DNA from: Bacteroidota bacterium
Lineage (GTDB): Bacteria > Bacteroidota > Ignavibacteria > Ignavibacteriales > Ignavibacteriaceae
Direction of reading: 5' to 3'
NCBI GenBank assembly: GCA_021793635.1
Contig: JAJYSI010000037.1
Location: 1 to 12,511 of the forward strand
DNA length: 12,511 bases
Of the stretch, positions 1 through 8,749 are shown one piece after another. Below the pieces are notes generated by a model. That model worked only from the letters and a program-made list of their open reading frames with translations, was not told the origin of the DNA and searched no databases. A program made the position numbers and the translations under genes. Each line of letters opens with the position of its first letter. The stretch's first letter is position 1.

Positions 1-1956
1 TAAACCGCCTGAAATAATTAATTCTTGAGCTGCTTTACCAACCGGTGCGAAAGTATATTTCTTTTGCTCGGAATTTTTAACCGGCTTATTCAGCTTAATT
101 TCCGAATTCTTAAAATTAATTGCAGCAGTTAAATTTGTTTTGACTGTCAGCTTTAATTTTCCAAAATTTTGTTTTAAGTCCATGATCAACTGCGGACATT
201 CAAGCAATAAAAACCCATTGTTAAAAGCATTTCGTTTGTAAGTTTCATTGAAGGAACCGGCGATTACGAGTTTTATTCCTTTATACTTAAGAGCCGTTGC
301 TGCTTGCTCGCGCGAGCTTCCCGTTCCAAAATTAAAGCCGCCGGCAAGAATATTTCCTGCTTCGGCAATCTTTACAAACTCAGGATCGTAATTCTCCATC
401 ACTACTTGAGCTTGCTGTTCCGGCGAGATGTCATCAACGTAAGTATATTTTCCCGCATAAATGCCGTCTGTATTTAAATTATCCTGATGACAAAAGATTA
501 TTTCTCCTTCAATGGTTTCGGGGAATCCTTTTAAAATTTCAGTTTTAGAAATTTTTCCGTTTGCTTTTTTATTTGATTTTATATCTGCAAAAATTTTCCC
601 GGGACTATATTCCCAAGCGTAATCTATTTTTCCTGAAATTGCCGAAGCAGCAACAACGGCAGGAGAAGCCAAATAAGTTGTTGCCTTTGGCGATCCCATT
701 CTTCCTTTAAAATTTCTATTGGTTGCAGAGATGCCGACTTCACCATCTTTCAGCAATCCTTCTCCCAATCCGATGCAAGGTCCGCATCCAGGAGGCAGCG
801 CAGTGGCGCCTGCGTGCAATAGCGCCTGCCAATCACCCCGTCTTTCGCTTTCGGCTTGGACTTCGCTTGAAGCGGCGGCAATGTACAATTTAACATGAGG
901 TGCTATTTTTTTCCCTCTTACTACGGCAGCAGCCTCGGCTAAATCATTTACTCTGCTGTTAACGCATGAGAGAAGAAATGCTTTATCAATTTTAATTTCT
1001 TTTGACTTTAGTTCCGAAAGAGTAAGTGCTTTTTTTACAGAATCCGGACCGGCGACTGTCGGCTGTACGGAAGATAAATCCACAATAATTTCTTTTTGAT
1101 AGAATGAGTCCTCATCAGCTTTACAAATATTTTGTTCCAGTTTTGATATCCTTTGCAAATTCAATCTTGGATGAGTTGACTTATCATGATTTGATGAATG
1201 AGCTTTCTTGTCGCCTGAAATTTTTTCGGCTCTTTCTTTAAGCCATTGAATTGTCAGTTCATCAACCGGAAATACACCTGCGAGCGCACCCCATTCGGTT
1301 GTCATGTTTGCAATCGTAAGTCGATTTTCAATTGAAAGAGATTTTACACCGTCGCCGGTAAATTCAATTCCGCAGTTAAGAACTTCATCGTTATTAAAGT
1401 GTCCGCACAGTGCAATTATCAAGTCTTTCCCTGACACGCCTTCTCTTAACTTTCCTTTAAGGACTACTTTTACAACCGGAGGCACTTGCCACCAGGTTTT
1501 GCCTGTTGCCCAAATTGAAGCGGCATCAGTTCTGACAACCGGAGTTCCGAGACAGCCCAATCCGCCATACATATTTGAGTGGCTGTCTGATGCAACAACC
1601 ATTTTGCCTGGGAAAGCATAGCCTTCTTCGCACATTATCTGATGCCCTATACCTCTGCCAGCCGGATGGAAGTCAGTTTCCATTGATTTGGCAAACTCTT
1701 CGATCTTTTTATACTTTTCTAAATTCTTATCGCTTTTATTCTGGATGTCATGATCAAGTGTGATAACTACTTGTTTTGGATCAGCAAGTTTTTTTGCGCC
1801 GATACTTTTGAATTTTGGAATGACGGCGCCGGTGTTATCGTGCGTCATTACGTAAGCAGGCTTTATTGTTAAATAATCTCCGCTTCGGACTTCGTGATCT
1901 TTATCTAAACCTACGGCAAATCGTTGTGCGATTTTTTCAATTAATGTTTGTGACAT
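1..1956 (-). CDS. lys4: LYS4-type single-chain homoaconitase (3' end cut by window edge)
   Basis: Fe-S hydro-lyase of the aconitase superfamily. The fungal homologue interconverts homoaconitate and homoisocitrate in the alpha-aminoadipate pathway. 652 codons are visible. The large-subunit (LeuC-like) region spans about 1-445 and the swivel (LeuD-like) region about 475-652, fused in one chain as in fungi, not split as in LeuCD or Thermus LysTU. It resembles yeast Lys4 throughout as I remember it: THDN at 38-41, LDHDIQNKS, PAGRGIGHQIM, VASDSHSN, GISATNRNFKGRMGS, FGTGSSREQAATA. Cluster ligands are C331, C391 and C394. The active-site loop reads YKRNAFNN (573-580), like the fungal SRNSINN and unlike the IHRSNL type of true aconitases. 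The usual SCTNSR is SCVNSR here. ATG at 1956 follows GGGAG (1964-1968) with 7-nt spacing; an in-frame ATG at 1962 is too close to it. By comparison with yeast about ten residues are missing at the edge. It is the last of three same-strand genes, 144 nt after the HD gene. A role as a true aconitase cannot be fully excluded. Confidence 0.88.
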   Translation of the reverse strand, partial: MSQTLIEKIAQRFAVGLDKDHEVRSGDYLTIKPAYVMTHDNTGAVIPKFKSIGAKKLADPKQVVITLDHDIQNKSDKNLEKYKKIEEFAKSMETDFHPAGRGIGHQIMCEEGYAFPGKMVVASDSHSNMYGGLGCLGTPVVRTDAASIWATGKTWWQVPPVVKVVLKGKLREGVSGKDLIIALCGHFNNDEVLNCGIEFTGDGVKSLSIENRLTIANMTTEWGALAGVFPVDELTIQWLKERAEKISGDKKAHSSNHDKSTHPRLNLQRISKLEQNICKADEDSFYQKEIIVDLSSVQPTVAGPDSVKKALTLSELKSKEIKIDKAFLLSCVNSRVNDLAEAAAVVRGKKIAPHVKLYIAAASSEVQAESERRGDWQALLHAGATALPPGCGPCIGLGEGLLKDGEVGISATNRNFKGRMGSPKATTYLASPAVVAASAISGKIDYAWEYSPGKIFADIKSNKKANGKISKTEILKGFPETIEGEIIFCHQDNLNTDGIYAGKYTYVDDISPEQQAQVVMENYDPEFVKIAEAGNILAGGFNFGTGSSREQAATALKYKGIKLVIAGSFNETYKRNAFNNGFLLLECPQLIMDLKQNFGKLKLTVKTNLTAAINFKNSEIKLNKPVKNSEQKKYTFAPVGKAAQELIISGGL

Positions 1957-2100
1957 ATTCATTCTCCCATTGTTACAGCAAACCACTTTTATCGTGATGC
2001 AATAATTAAGAATTTTTTATTATTTGTATTTTAACTCTATGTTCATTCCTTATTTAATGAAATTCTCAAATATGTTATTATTTGAATAATTTTATTTTTC

Positions 2101-2631
2101 CTACTTTAGCGATTCGAAACTAACGAAATCTGCATGATGAACAATTAAGGATTCGACAGTTCGTTTGCTTGAGTCTCCTTCATGCGAGTGAGTTGCTATA
2201 ATATGCTGAACTTCAGGAGGAATTCCGAATCTGTCGGCGATTGCTAATCCGCTGAAAGGATGACGAACTAATTTCCCCGCATCACTCGTAGTTAGTTTCC
2301 CGTCTCTTATCTCATATTCAAGCAGTTTTCCTATGTCTATTAAGATTGCACCGGCAATTAGAAAATCTAAATTGATTTTAATTTCATCGCCGAAATTTTT
2401 CATCATAACTTTCGCCATTTCAACAGCAAGCTGAACAGTTGTCCGCTTATGCAGCATAAATGAAATCTTGCAGTCTTTAACCAGCAGTGTAAATGGAATT
2501 GTTTTTAAGTCATCAATTGTTAGTACGCTTTTATCTATCGCATAAATCCAGCAGTTTGTAACTTTTTCTTTTAATTCACTATTTTGAATCCAGTTTATTT
2601 CCGGCCAGATTTCTAAAATTTGATTTTCCAT
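2101..2631 (-). CDS. HD-domain protein with replaced HD histidine
   Basis: A 176-residue soluble protein with an HDIG/HD phosphohydrolase-like layout. It has H61 (LHKRTT), then AGAILIDIGK at 93-102 where the HD doublet should be, then H124 (RHPFSG), H148/H150 (ATHSHEG) and D168 (HHAD). The doublet is Ile98-Asp99 instead of His-Asp, so one metal ligand is missing although the other candidate ligands remain. The first 55 or so residues are an extension without a recognisable motif. Normal HD proteins hydrolyse phosphate esters such as nucleotides. The substrate here is unknown, and the protein may be inactive, use altered metal binding or be regulatory. It lies 84 nt after the dehydrogenase and 144 nt before the homoaconitase, all on one strand, so co-transcription is likely. 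No clear Shine-Dalgarno precedes ATG at 2631. The fold call is good; the function is not assigned. Confidence 0.75.
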   Translation of the reverse strand: MENQILEIWPEINWIQNSELKEKVTNCWIYAIDKSVLTIDDLKTIPFTLLVKDCKISFMLHKRTTVQLAVEMAKVMMKNFGDEIKINLDFLIAGAILIDIGKLLEYEIRDGKLTTSDAGKLVRHPFSGLAIADRFGIPPEVQHIIATHSHEGDSSKRTVESLIVHHADFVSFESLK

Positions 2632-2694
2632 CTTTGATTCATTCTGTGATTAAATCTTTTTTATTTCTTAAATGAAATTTTATAATTGTTGAAG

Positions 2695-2726
2695 AGCAAT
2701 TTAGCAATTAAACAATTAAGCAATTT
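2695..2726. repeat. Four tandem 8-nt units at the dehydrogenase stop codon
   Basis: Reading the plus strand, four adjacent 8-nt units appear: AGCAATTT (2695-2702), AGCAATTA (2703-2710), AACAATTA (2711-2718) and AGCAATTT (2719-2726). They differ from each other at one or two positions. They straddle the stop codon of the minus-strand dehydrogenase (2716-2718). The unit is not a multiple of three, so gain or loss of a unit upstream of the stop would shift the frame of the last codons. Confidence 0.7.
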
Positions 2727-3894
2727 TCTTGATAATTTCTTCCGTCATCTGCTGTGTTGTTGAGGCTCCTTTTGAAAAAACATTTGGACCGCCTCTTAGT
2801 TTCATCATGTCGTAGGTTTTTACTTTTCCTTCTTCAATTACCTTTGCAACGGCATCTCTTATTTTTTCTGCTTTAACATTTTCTCCTAAATGATCGAGCA
2901 TCATGCACGCACTTAGTATCATTGCAATTGGATTTACGATTGAAGGATGAAGCTCCTGATATTTTGGAGCAGATCCATGGGTCGGTTCAAATATTGCAAC
3001 ATCTTTACCGATGTTTGCGCTGCAAGCAAAACCAAGTCCGCCGACAAGACCGGCAAAGCCGTCGCTTATAATATCGCCAAACATATTCTCCGCTACTATC
3101 ACTCCGTAAATTTCAGGATTCTTTGTCAGCCACATCATCTGCGCGTCGATGTTGGTATCCCAGAGTTCAATTCCAGGGTATTCCTTGGAAATAATTTTTG
3201 CTTCATTTACCATCATGCCGGAAGTTTCGCGCAGAACATTCGGCTTCTCGCAGACTGTAACATTCTTGTAACCGAAATTTTTTGCGTATTCAAAAGCTTC
3301 GCGAATAATTCTTCTGCATGCAGACCTTGAAACTATCCTGGTAGAAATTGCCAGATCTTCACCCGGCACTTCTTTAAATGATTTCATCTTCGGATGAGAT
3401 TCGAAAGCGTCGCGGACTGTCTTAGGAGGATTTGTCCATTCCACACCTGCATAAAGTCCTTCAGTATTCTGTCTGAAGATTACAACATCAACATCCGGTT
3501 CTTCAAATCCGTTATCTTTTCTCCTTATAAAATTGAGTGGATTTCCCTTAAAAGATTTGCACGGACGAATGCAGATATCAAGATTGAAATGCTGTCTTAA
3601 TCCAACTATCGGGCTGAAATAAGTATATCCTTTACCTTGCAGCGAAGCATCAAGCTCACGTGCTGCGGCATCTTTCGGCTTACTGGTTATTGCACCAAAT
3701 AAGCCGACCTTGTGTTTCTCAAGAAGGTCAATAGTTCTTTGTGGAAGCGCATTGCCTTCTTTACACCAGAATTCCCAACCGATATCAGCATGAACATATT
3801 CAGCTTCAAAACCAACTGCGGCTAAGACCTTCAAAGCTTCCGGCAGCACGGTTTTTCCTATTCCGTCTCCGGGCATTGTAACAATAGTTTTCAT
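2716..3894 (-). CDS. Homoisocitrate/isocitrate dehydrogenase family enzyme, probable NADP type
   Basis: A 392-residue member of the beta-decarboxylating dehydrogenase family (IDH, IPMDH, HICDH), cytoplasmic and probably dimeric. It begins with the family's PGDGIG motif (8-13). Aligned by eye to E. coli IDH, substrate-binding residues are S94, R100, R110, R141, Y148, K217, D250 and the metal ligands D274/D278 (GDIISD). The loop SPIVGLR (94-100) matches fungal homoisocitrate dehydrogenase and has Ile where IDH has the isocitrate-contacting Asn115. The coenzyme loop EPTHGSAPKY (303-312) carries Lys-Tyr, as in NADP-specific E. coli IDH, not the Asp-Ile typical of NAD enzymes. Q142 replaces the Glu of the usual RENTE motif. 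With a LYS4-like gene in the same array, homoisocitrate (to 2-oxoadipate) is the likeliest substrate, but isocitrate remains possible. It is first in the minus-strand array. ATG at 3894 has AGGGG about 10 nt upstream (3905-3909). Confidence 0.85.
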   Translation of the reverse strand: MKTIVTMPGDGIGKTVLPEALKVLAAVGFEAEYVHADIGWEFWCKEGNALPQRTIDLLEKHKVGLFGAITSKPKDAAARELDASLQGKGYTYFSPIVGLRQHFNLDICIRPCKSFKGNPLNFIRRKDNGFEEPDVDVVIFRQNTEGLYAGVEWTNPPKTVRDAFESHPKMKSFKEVPGEDLAISTRIVSRSACRRIIREAFEYAKNFGYKNVTVCEKPNVLRETSGMMVNEAKIISKEYPGIELWDTNIDAQMMWLTKNPEIYGVIVAENMFGDIISDGFAGLVGGLGFACSANIGKDVAIFEPTHGSAPKYQELHPSIVNPIAMILSACMMLDHLGENVKAEKIRDAVAKVIEEGKVKTYDMMKLRGGPNVFSKGASTTQQMTEEIIKKIA

Positions 3895-3937
3895 TGAGGT
3901 AGATCCCCTATGATTATGAACAAATTTTTATTTGGAT

Positions 3938-3968
3938 CAAACTTATGCAATAAAGTAATTCAATTCAA
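3938..3968 (-). promoter_or_regulatory. Putative Bacteroidota-type promoter for the dehydrogenase-HD-homoaconitase array
   Basis: On the minus strand, TTG (3966-3968), exactly 20 nt, then TAAGTTTG (3938-3945) fit the Bacteroidota -33/-7 pattern (TTTG...TAnnTTTG). The predicted start near 3932 would leave a leader of about 37 nt containing the AGGGG ribosome site. The same spacing occurs before ygfZ and dapF. A weaker sigma70-like alternative on this strand is TTGATC (3935-3940), 16 nt, CATAAT (3913-3918). The remainder of the 3895-4094 divergent intergenic region is AT-rich, and I see no riboswitch or operator in it. Confidence 0.45.
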
Positions 3969-4094
3969 GAAAAATCATAATATTGAATTTAGTTTCAATT
4001 TTTATAAATTAGCGCCAAAAATTTTGTGAATTATATCTTAATTTCTGGATTAGATTCTATCGACTCATAATTTACTAACTCTTTTATACTTTAA

Positions 4095-7000
4095 TTGAAA
4101 AAAAGCGCCAACGAAATTCCAAAATATGACCAGCAGGAACTAGAAGAATTCGAAAACATTCTAAAGCAGCTTCTTGTCGAAAACAAAATAGCGTCAAAGT
4201 TTAATCCGATTGCGGAGAACCTATCTTCAATTCTTTCTTCTTTAAATAAAGAATTTGAGAATCAAAAATTAATTCTTGAAACATCGGTAGATGTTATCTT
4301 TAAATTGGCTCAAGCCGGTGAAATTATTTCTATCGGAGAAAAGTGTAAGGACATTTTAGGAAGAACTTCCGATGAATTAACCGGTAAATTCATTACCAAT
4401 TTTATTCCTTCGTCCGAATTAAAAAAAGCTTTGAAAATTTTTACCAAGCTTTTTAAAGAAAAGAAAGTAAAGAATGAAATCGTTTCGTTAAAGCATAAAA
4501 ACGGACAGCTAATTCCTATCGAGCTCAATGCAATGGTAATAAAGGAGGACGGCAAGTACATTGCACAAGGTATTTTGCACGAGTTGAGCGAGCGCTATAA
4601 AGTTGAAGCAAACACCGATATTTCGGACAGCATTTTTAAAAACGTTTGGGAAAAATCTTCAAACGGAATGTGTCTTGCCGATGAAAGCGGTTACGTTTTT
4701 ATGTGCAATAATGCTTATTCCAAAATGTTCGGCAAAGCTAAAATTGAAATTGAACAACAGCTTCTAACAAATGTTTTATCCGAGAGTTCTGCTGAAAAAG
4801 TATTAGCAGAATTTACCGAGAACTTCAAAAATCATTCTTTCCCCGGCAGTATTGAAAAAAAATATGAATTGTGGAACAGCGATGAAGTGGATTTTGAAGT
4901 GGACTATTCTTTTATTGAAGGAGTCGGAGACAGGACACTTGTACTTGTTATTTTTAAAGATATTTCACTTAGAAAAGCCAGCGAGATTCTTTTAACGAAA
5001 CGGGATAACTTACTGCAGGGCATTGCAGAAGCAACTCAGAAACTAATTTCTATAAGTGACCCTGAAACCGGATTTTCGTCTGCCTTAAAAATATTAGGTG
5101 AAGCAGTAAACGTAAACCGCGCCTACATATATAAACATAAATCCGTAGACGATACCGGAGAGATGTTTGTCAGTTTACTTTATGAATGGACATCGGATAA
5201 AACCGAACATCAAATTGAAAATATTGAGCTTCAGAAACTTTCTTACTCGCGGTTCGAGTCATTGAAATTTTACGATACCTTCTCAATGGGCAAGCCGCTG
5301 AGCTTTGTAATGAAAAATCTCACCGATGAAGAACATCTATTATTCATAGACAAAGACATCAAATCAATCATCCTGGCTCCGATTATGGTTGACGGACTAT
5401 ATTGGGGCTTTCTTGGATTTGACGACTGCGAAACCGACAGGGAGTGGACGCCTAACGAAGAATCGCTTTTAGTAACTATGGCATCAATGCTCGGTGCAGT
5501 TATTAAGAGAAATAATATTCAAGAAGAACTAATAAAAAAGAATGCGGAACTTGATGCTGCAATAATAAAAGCAGAAGCCGGAACTAAAGCAAAAAGCGAA
5601 TTCCTTGCTTTGATGAGCCACGAAATAAGAACTCCAATGAATGGTGTAATCGGAATGACCGGACTTCTTCTCGATACTAATTTAAGCGATGAGCAAAGAG
5701 AATATGTTGAAACGATTCGTCTAAGCGGCGATCATCTTCTTGTAATTATAAACGACATATTAGACTTCTCAAAAATCGAATCGGAAAAATTAGAATTGGA
5801 AATGCAGCCGTTCGATTTAAAAGATTGTGTGGAAGACTGTCTTGATCTGCTGGCATCAAAGGCAGGCGACAAAGGACTCGACCTCGCTTACTTGATTGAA
5901 AATAATTCGCCTCAAACTATTTACGGTGACGTTACCAGGCTTAAGCAAATTATAACCAATCTTCTTAACAATGCAATTAAGTTTACAGAAAAAGGCGAAG
6001 TCTTTCTCTCGGTTTCATCCAAGGAGATCAACGGCAACAAATTTGAAATTCAATTCTTTGTGAAAGATACCGGTATCGGTATTCCTGAAGATAGAATAGA
6101 CAGGTTATTTAAAGCATTCAATCAGGTAGATGTCTCAACTACAAGAACGCACGGCGGTACCGGTTTAGGTCTCGTAATAAGCAAAAGACTTTCCGAGATG
6201 ATGGGCGGAAAGATGTGGTTCGAAAGTAAGTACGGTGCCGGCTCTACTTTTTATTTTACAATTATTGCCGAGCAGGCGCCTTCCAAATCAAAAATATATT
6301 TGAAAGGTAAAGCTATCGAACTTGACGGTAAGAAAGCCTTAATAGTTGATGATAACGCTACGAACAGAAGAATCTTAAAAATGCAGACAGGTAATTGGGG
6401 AATGCAGCCGTATGTTGTTGAATCTCCCCTCGAAGCTATTAGTTTGATAAATGACGGGGAAGACTTTGACATTGCAATTTTAGATTATCATATGCCTGTT
6501 ATGAACGGCGTTGAGCTTACAAAAGAAATCCGGAAAACACCGAAGGGAAAAAAACTGCCGGTTGTAATTTTAACGTCAATCGGCAAGAGAGAAGCTGACG
6601 GAGATTTTAACAATTTAAACTTAGCCGCATTTATAACCAAGCCCGTTAAGCAGGTTCAGCTTTATGACTGCCTAACTTCAATCTTAACCGGAAAAGAAAA
6701 AGTGCAGTCAAATATTCCTAAGAATGAAATGAGACTTGACAGCGAATTAGGACACCGGCTGCCATTAAGAATTCTTTTAGCTGAAGATAATGTCGTTAAT
6801 CAGAAAGTTGCGGTTAGAATTTTAGAAAGGCTTGGATTTAGGGCAGATGTTGTAGCAAACGGATTTGAGGTAATTGAAGCGATCAAAAGAATAAACTATG
6901 ATCTTATCTTAATGGATATTTTTATGCCGGAAATGGACGGCTATGAAGCGACAAAATATATTCTGGATAATTACTCAAAAGATCAACGACCTAAAATAAT

Positions 7001-7553
7001 TGCGATGACTGCCAATGCGATGCAAGGCGATAAAGAAAAATGCCTCGAAGCCGGAATGGATGATTATATCGGCAAGCCGGTTCGAGTTGAAGAGCTTCAA
7101 ACTTCGCTGCAAAAGTGGGGCTTGATTATCTATGAAGAAAAAAATATCAAGCTTGCAGAAGATGAAGGCAAGCTTGAGTCTGCCAGATATGTTGATGAAA
7201 GCAAGATTGATTTAATTCATGACATCAAATCATCCGAAGATTTAAACTTTTTTATTGAGCTGCTTGATATTTATATTAAGGATTTGCCTTTAAGTATTGC
7301 GAGAATTAAAAGCGCTGTTATGCAAAAGGATAAAAACCAAATCAGATTTTATGCTCACAAACTAAAAGGAAGCAGTCTTACCTTCGGCATACATGCAATT
7401 TCAGATAGATGCATCAGGATTGAGGAAGCAGTTAAGCAGGACATTGATAATCCCCGCACGACTGAATTCGTTGAAGAACTTGTTGAAAAATTTGAGATTG
7501 TTATTAAAGAACTGGAACATCTAAAAGAAAAATACAGCCACATGTCCTTCTGA
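4095..7553 (+). CDS. Hybrid sensor histidine kinase PAS-PAS-GAF-HisKA-HATPase-REC-REC-Hpt
   Basis: A 1152-residue BarA-like tripartite phosphorelay kinase. Order: helical N-terminus (about 1-60), PAS (about 62-168), PAS (about 180-295), GAF (about 305-472), short linker helix, HisKA with phospho-acceptor H509 ([10 protein letters not shown]), HATPase_c (about 612-730; N box LLNNAIKF, G1 D658 in DTGIGIP, G2 GGTGLGL), REC1 (D752/D753, acceptor D797, K in FITKPVK), REC2 (E897/D898, acceptor D941, K in YIGKPV) and Hpt (H1088 in AHKLKGSS). All phospho-transfer residues are intact. There is no signal peptide or membrane segment, so it should be cytoplasmic and sense an internal signal through PAS/GAF. 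No output regulator is adjacent; the partner is unknown. The frame opens with TTG directly after an in-frame TAA (4092-4094), without a Shine-Dalgarno. The first internal ATG (residue 147) would remove most of PAS1, so TTG is preferred. The stop is followed by a 92-nt gap. Confidence 0.95.
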   Translation: MKKSANEIPKYDQQELEEFENILKQLLVENKIASKFNPIAENLSSILSSLNKEFENQKLILETSVDVIFKLAQAGEIISIGEKCKDILGRTSDELTGKFITNFIPSSELKKALKIFTKLFKEKKVKNEIVSLKHKNGQLIPIELNAMVIKEDGKYIAQGILHELSERYKVEANTDISDSIFKNVWEKSSNGMCLADESGYVFMCNNAYSKMFGKAKIEIEQQLLTNVLSESSAEKVLAEFTENFKNHSFPGSIEKKYELWNSDEVDFEVDYSFIEGVGDRTLVLVIFKDISLRKASEILLTKRDNLLQGIAEATQKLISISDPETGFSSALKILGEAVNVNRAYIYKHKSVDDTGEMFVSLLYEWTSDKTEHQIENIELQKLSYSRFESLKFYDTFSMGKPLSFVMKNLTDEEHLLFIDKDIKSIILAPIMVDGLYWGFLGFDDCETDREWTPNEESLLVTMASMLGAVIKRNNIQEELIKKNAELDAAIIKAEAGTKAKSEFLALMSHEIRTPMNGVIGMTGLLLDTNLSDEQREYVETIRLSGDHLLVIINDILDFSKIESEKLELEMQPFDLKDCVEDCLDLLASKAGDKGLDLAYLIENNSPQTIYGDVTRLKQIITNLLNNAIKFTEKGEVFLSVSSKEINGNKFEIQFFVKDTGIGIPEDRIDRLFKAFNQVDVSTTRTHGGTGLGLVISKRLSEMMGGKMWFESKYGAGSTFYFTIIAEQAPSKSKIYLKGKAIELDGKKALIVDDNATNRRILKMQTGNWGMQPYVVESPLEAISLINDGEDFDIAILDYHMPVMNGVELTKEIRKTPKGKKLPVVILTSIGKREADGDFNNLNLAAFITKPVKQVQLYDCLTSILTGKEKVQSNIPKNEMRLDSELGHRLPLRILLAEDNVVNQKVAVRILERLGFRADVVANGFEVIEAIKRINYDLILMDIFMPEMDGYEATKYILDNYSKDQRPKIIAMTANAMQGDKEKCLEAGMDDYIGKPVRVEELQTSLQKWGLIIYEEKNIKLAEDEGKLESARYVDESKIDLIHDIKSSEDLNFFIELLDIYIKDLPLSIARIKSAVMQKDKNQIRFYAHKLKGSSLTFGIHAISDRCIRIEEAVKQDIDNPRTTEFVEELVEKFEIVIKELEHLKEKYSHMSF

Positions 7554-7567
7554 CAGTACCTTCTGCA

Positions 7568-7598
7568 TTGTAACGTGAGGGAATCTTTTGTAATTTTG
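7568..7598 (+). promoter_or_regulatory. Putative promoter of the ygfZ-adenosyltransferase operon
   Basis: TTG (7568-7570), exactly 20 nt, then TAATTTTG (7591-7598) match the Bacteroidota -33/-7 pattern with the same spacing as two other sites here. It would start transcription near 7604, leaving a leader of about 40 nt that holds the ribosome site. An overlapping sigma70-style alternative is TTGTAA (7588-7593), 16 nt, TATAAC (7610-7615). A 9-nt direct repeat, TTGTAACGT, occurs at 7568-7576 and 7596-7604. The leader is too short for a cobalamin riboswitch. Confidence 0.45.
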
Positions 7599-7645
7599 TA
7601 ACGTTTGTTTATAACCTTAGTTATCCCCGAGAATATAGGAGTAAA

Positions 7646-8749
7646 ATGTTCGAGAATGAAATAAGAAATAATGTGCTTCATTCATATTTTGAAAGGTTAG
7701 GCTATAAACCTGAAGAAACAAGCGGAAGTAAGAAGTTTAAAATTTTTGATTCTTCTGAAGATGAATTGAATTCCTTAAATAACGGAGTTGGATTAAGAGA
7801 TATATCCGACAGCGGTATTTTTGAATTAACAGGTAAAGATGTATTGGACTATCTGCATCGCATTTCTACTAACTCTCTTAAGGATTTGGGAAAGGATAGT
7901 GTTGCCGAAACAATTTTTACTACCGAAAAAGGAAGAATAATAGACACCGCAACAATATTAAATTTTGAAGATCATCAGCTTTTAATATGCAGTAATGCCT
8001 TTAAGGATAAAGTAAAAAGCTGGATAGATAAATACATCATTATGGATGATGTAAAGATAAGTGATACAAAAGGTAAATATTCTTTACTGGAATTAATCGG
8101 ACCTCAAGCCGAATCTTTTATGATGCTCGTTTGCGGAAGCGCTGTTAGTCAAGTTGAAGCAAATAAATTTAAATCAATAATGGGAGAAGGAATTGTATTT
8201 AATCTTATCAGGAAAGTTGATAAATCCGGCAGCCAGAAATTCTGGATTTTATCCAGCCCTGAAAATTCTATTAAGCTTGTTGATTTCCTTTTAAACAATA
8301 AAGGAATATATGACTTTAATCTTGTAGGTGAAGATGCATACAATTGTTACCGCATAATGAAAGGAATACCTTCGGCACCGAGCGAGTTAAATGACCAGTT
8401 TAATCCGCATGAGGCAAACCTTTTAGATCTTGTAAGCAATTCCAAAGGCTGCTATATTGGTCAGGAAGTGATTGCCAGGCTTGAAACTTATGACAAAGTC
8501 CAAAAGCATTTAAAAGGAATTTCTTTTAATGAACCTGTTAGCCGGAACGGTCAAATGAATTTGTTTGACAAATCCGGAAATGAAGCTGGTGTAGTAACTT
8601 CAACTGGTTATTTTTTGAAATGCGGTAAACATGTTGGTTTAGCTTATATTAAAAAGTCCTTTGCGGAAAACGGCAATGAACTGGTTGTAAAAGACAGCAG
8701 CGGAAAAGAATACCCTATAACAGTTGAAAATTTACCATTTAGAAAATGA
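7646..8749 (+). CDS. ygfZ: YgfZ/GcvT-like folate-binding Fe-S maintenance protein
   Basis: A 367-residue cytoplasmic protein of the YgfZ/IBA57 branch of the GcvT (aminomethyltransferase) superfamily. E. coli YgfZ binds tetrahydrofolate and supports synthesis or repair of certain Fe-S enzymes. The diagnostic YgfZ signature K-G-C-Y-I-G-Q-E is at 267-274 with C269, followed by VIARLETYDKVQKHLKG. The folate-binding fold runs from about residue 45 (GVGLRDISDSG) to 255, and a C-terminal barrel domain (about 285-365) follows. The length suits GcvT-like YgfZ homologues. The start is supported by AGGAG (7637-7641), four nt before ATG. The stop overlaps the next start in ATGA (8746-8749), so the two genes are translationally coupled. 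The signature argues against glycine-cleavage GcvT itself. Fe-S clients could include the homoaconitase encoded in this window, but that is inference. Confidence 0.88.
   Translation: MFENEIRNNVLHSYFERLGYKPEETSGSKKFKIFDSSEDELNSLNNGVGLRDISDSGIFELTGKDVLDYLHRISTNSLKDLGKDSVAETIFTTEKGRIIDTATILNFEDHQLLICSNAFKDKVKSWIDKYIIMDDVKISDTKGKYSLLELIGPQAESFMMLVCGSAVSQVEANKFKSIMGEGIVFNLIRKVDKSGSQKFWILSSPENSIKLVDFLLNNKGIYDFNLVGEDAYNCYRIMKGIPSAPSELNDQFNPHEANLLDLVSNSKGCYIGQEVIARLETYDKVQKHLKGISFNEPVSRNGQMNLFDKSGNEAGVVTSTGYFLKCGKHVGLAYIKKSFAENGNELVVKDSSGKEYPITVENLPFRK

Noticed and set aside
1304..1763. Plus-strand open frames inside the homoaconitase gene
   Set aside because: They are antisense to a strongly conserved reading frame, lack family motifs and have no supporting start signals.
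1..1956. Ordinary TCA aconitase (AcnA or AcnB)
   Set aside because: Motif order, single-chain length and the YKRNAFNN loop match LYS4-type homoaconitase better than the IHRSNL-type loop of aconitases; it is kept as a minor alternative.
2947..3600. Plus-strand open frames opposite the dehydrogenase
   Set aside because: They are shadow frames of a gene whose active-site residues are all readable on the minus strand.
3895..4094. Lysine riboswitch or leader peptide ahead of the dehydrogenase
   Set aside because: The predicted leader is about 37 nt and the 200-nt gap is AT-rich, without the long structured core or a Lys-rich short frame.
7554..7645. Cobalamin riboswitch ahead of the ygfZ-adenosyltransferase operon
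   Set aside because: The gap is only 92 nt and has no B12-box-like sequence, too little for this riboswitch class.
7355..7681. Minus-strand frame across the kinase end and ygfZ start
   Set aside because: It overlaps the Hpt domain and the ygfZ start antisense, shows no recognisable motif and has no promoter support.
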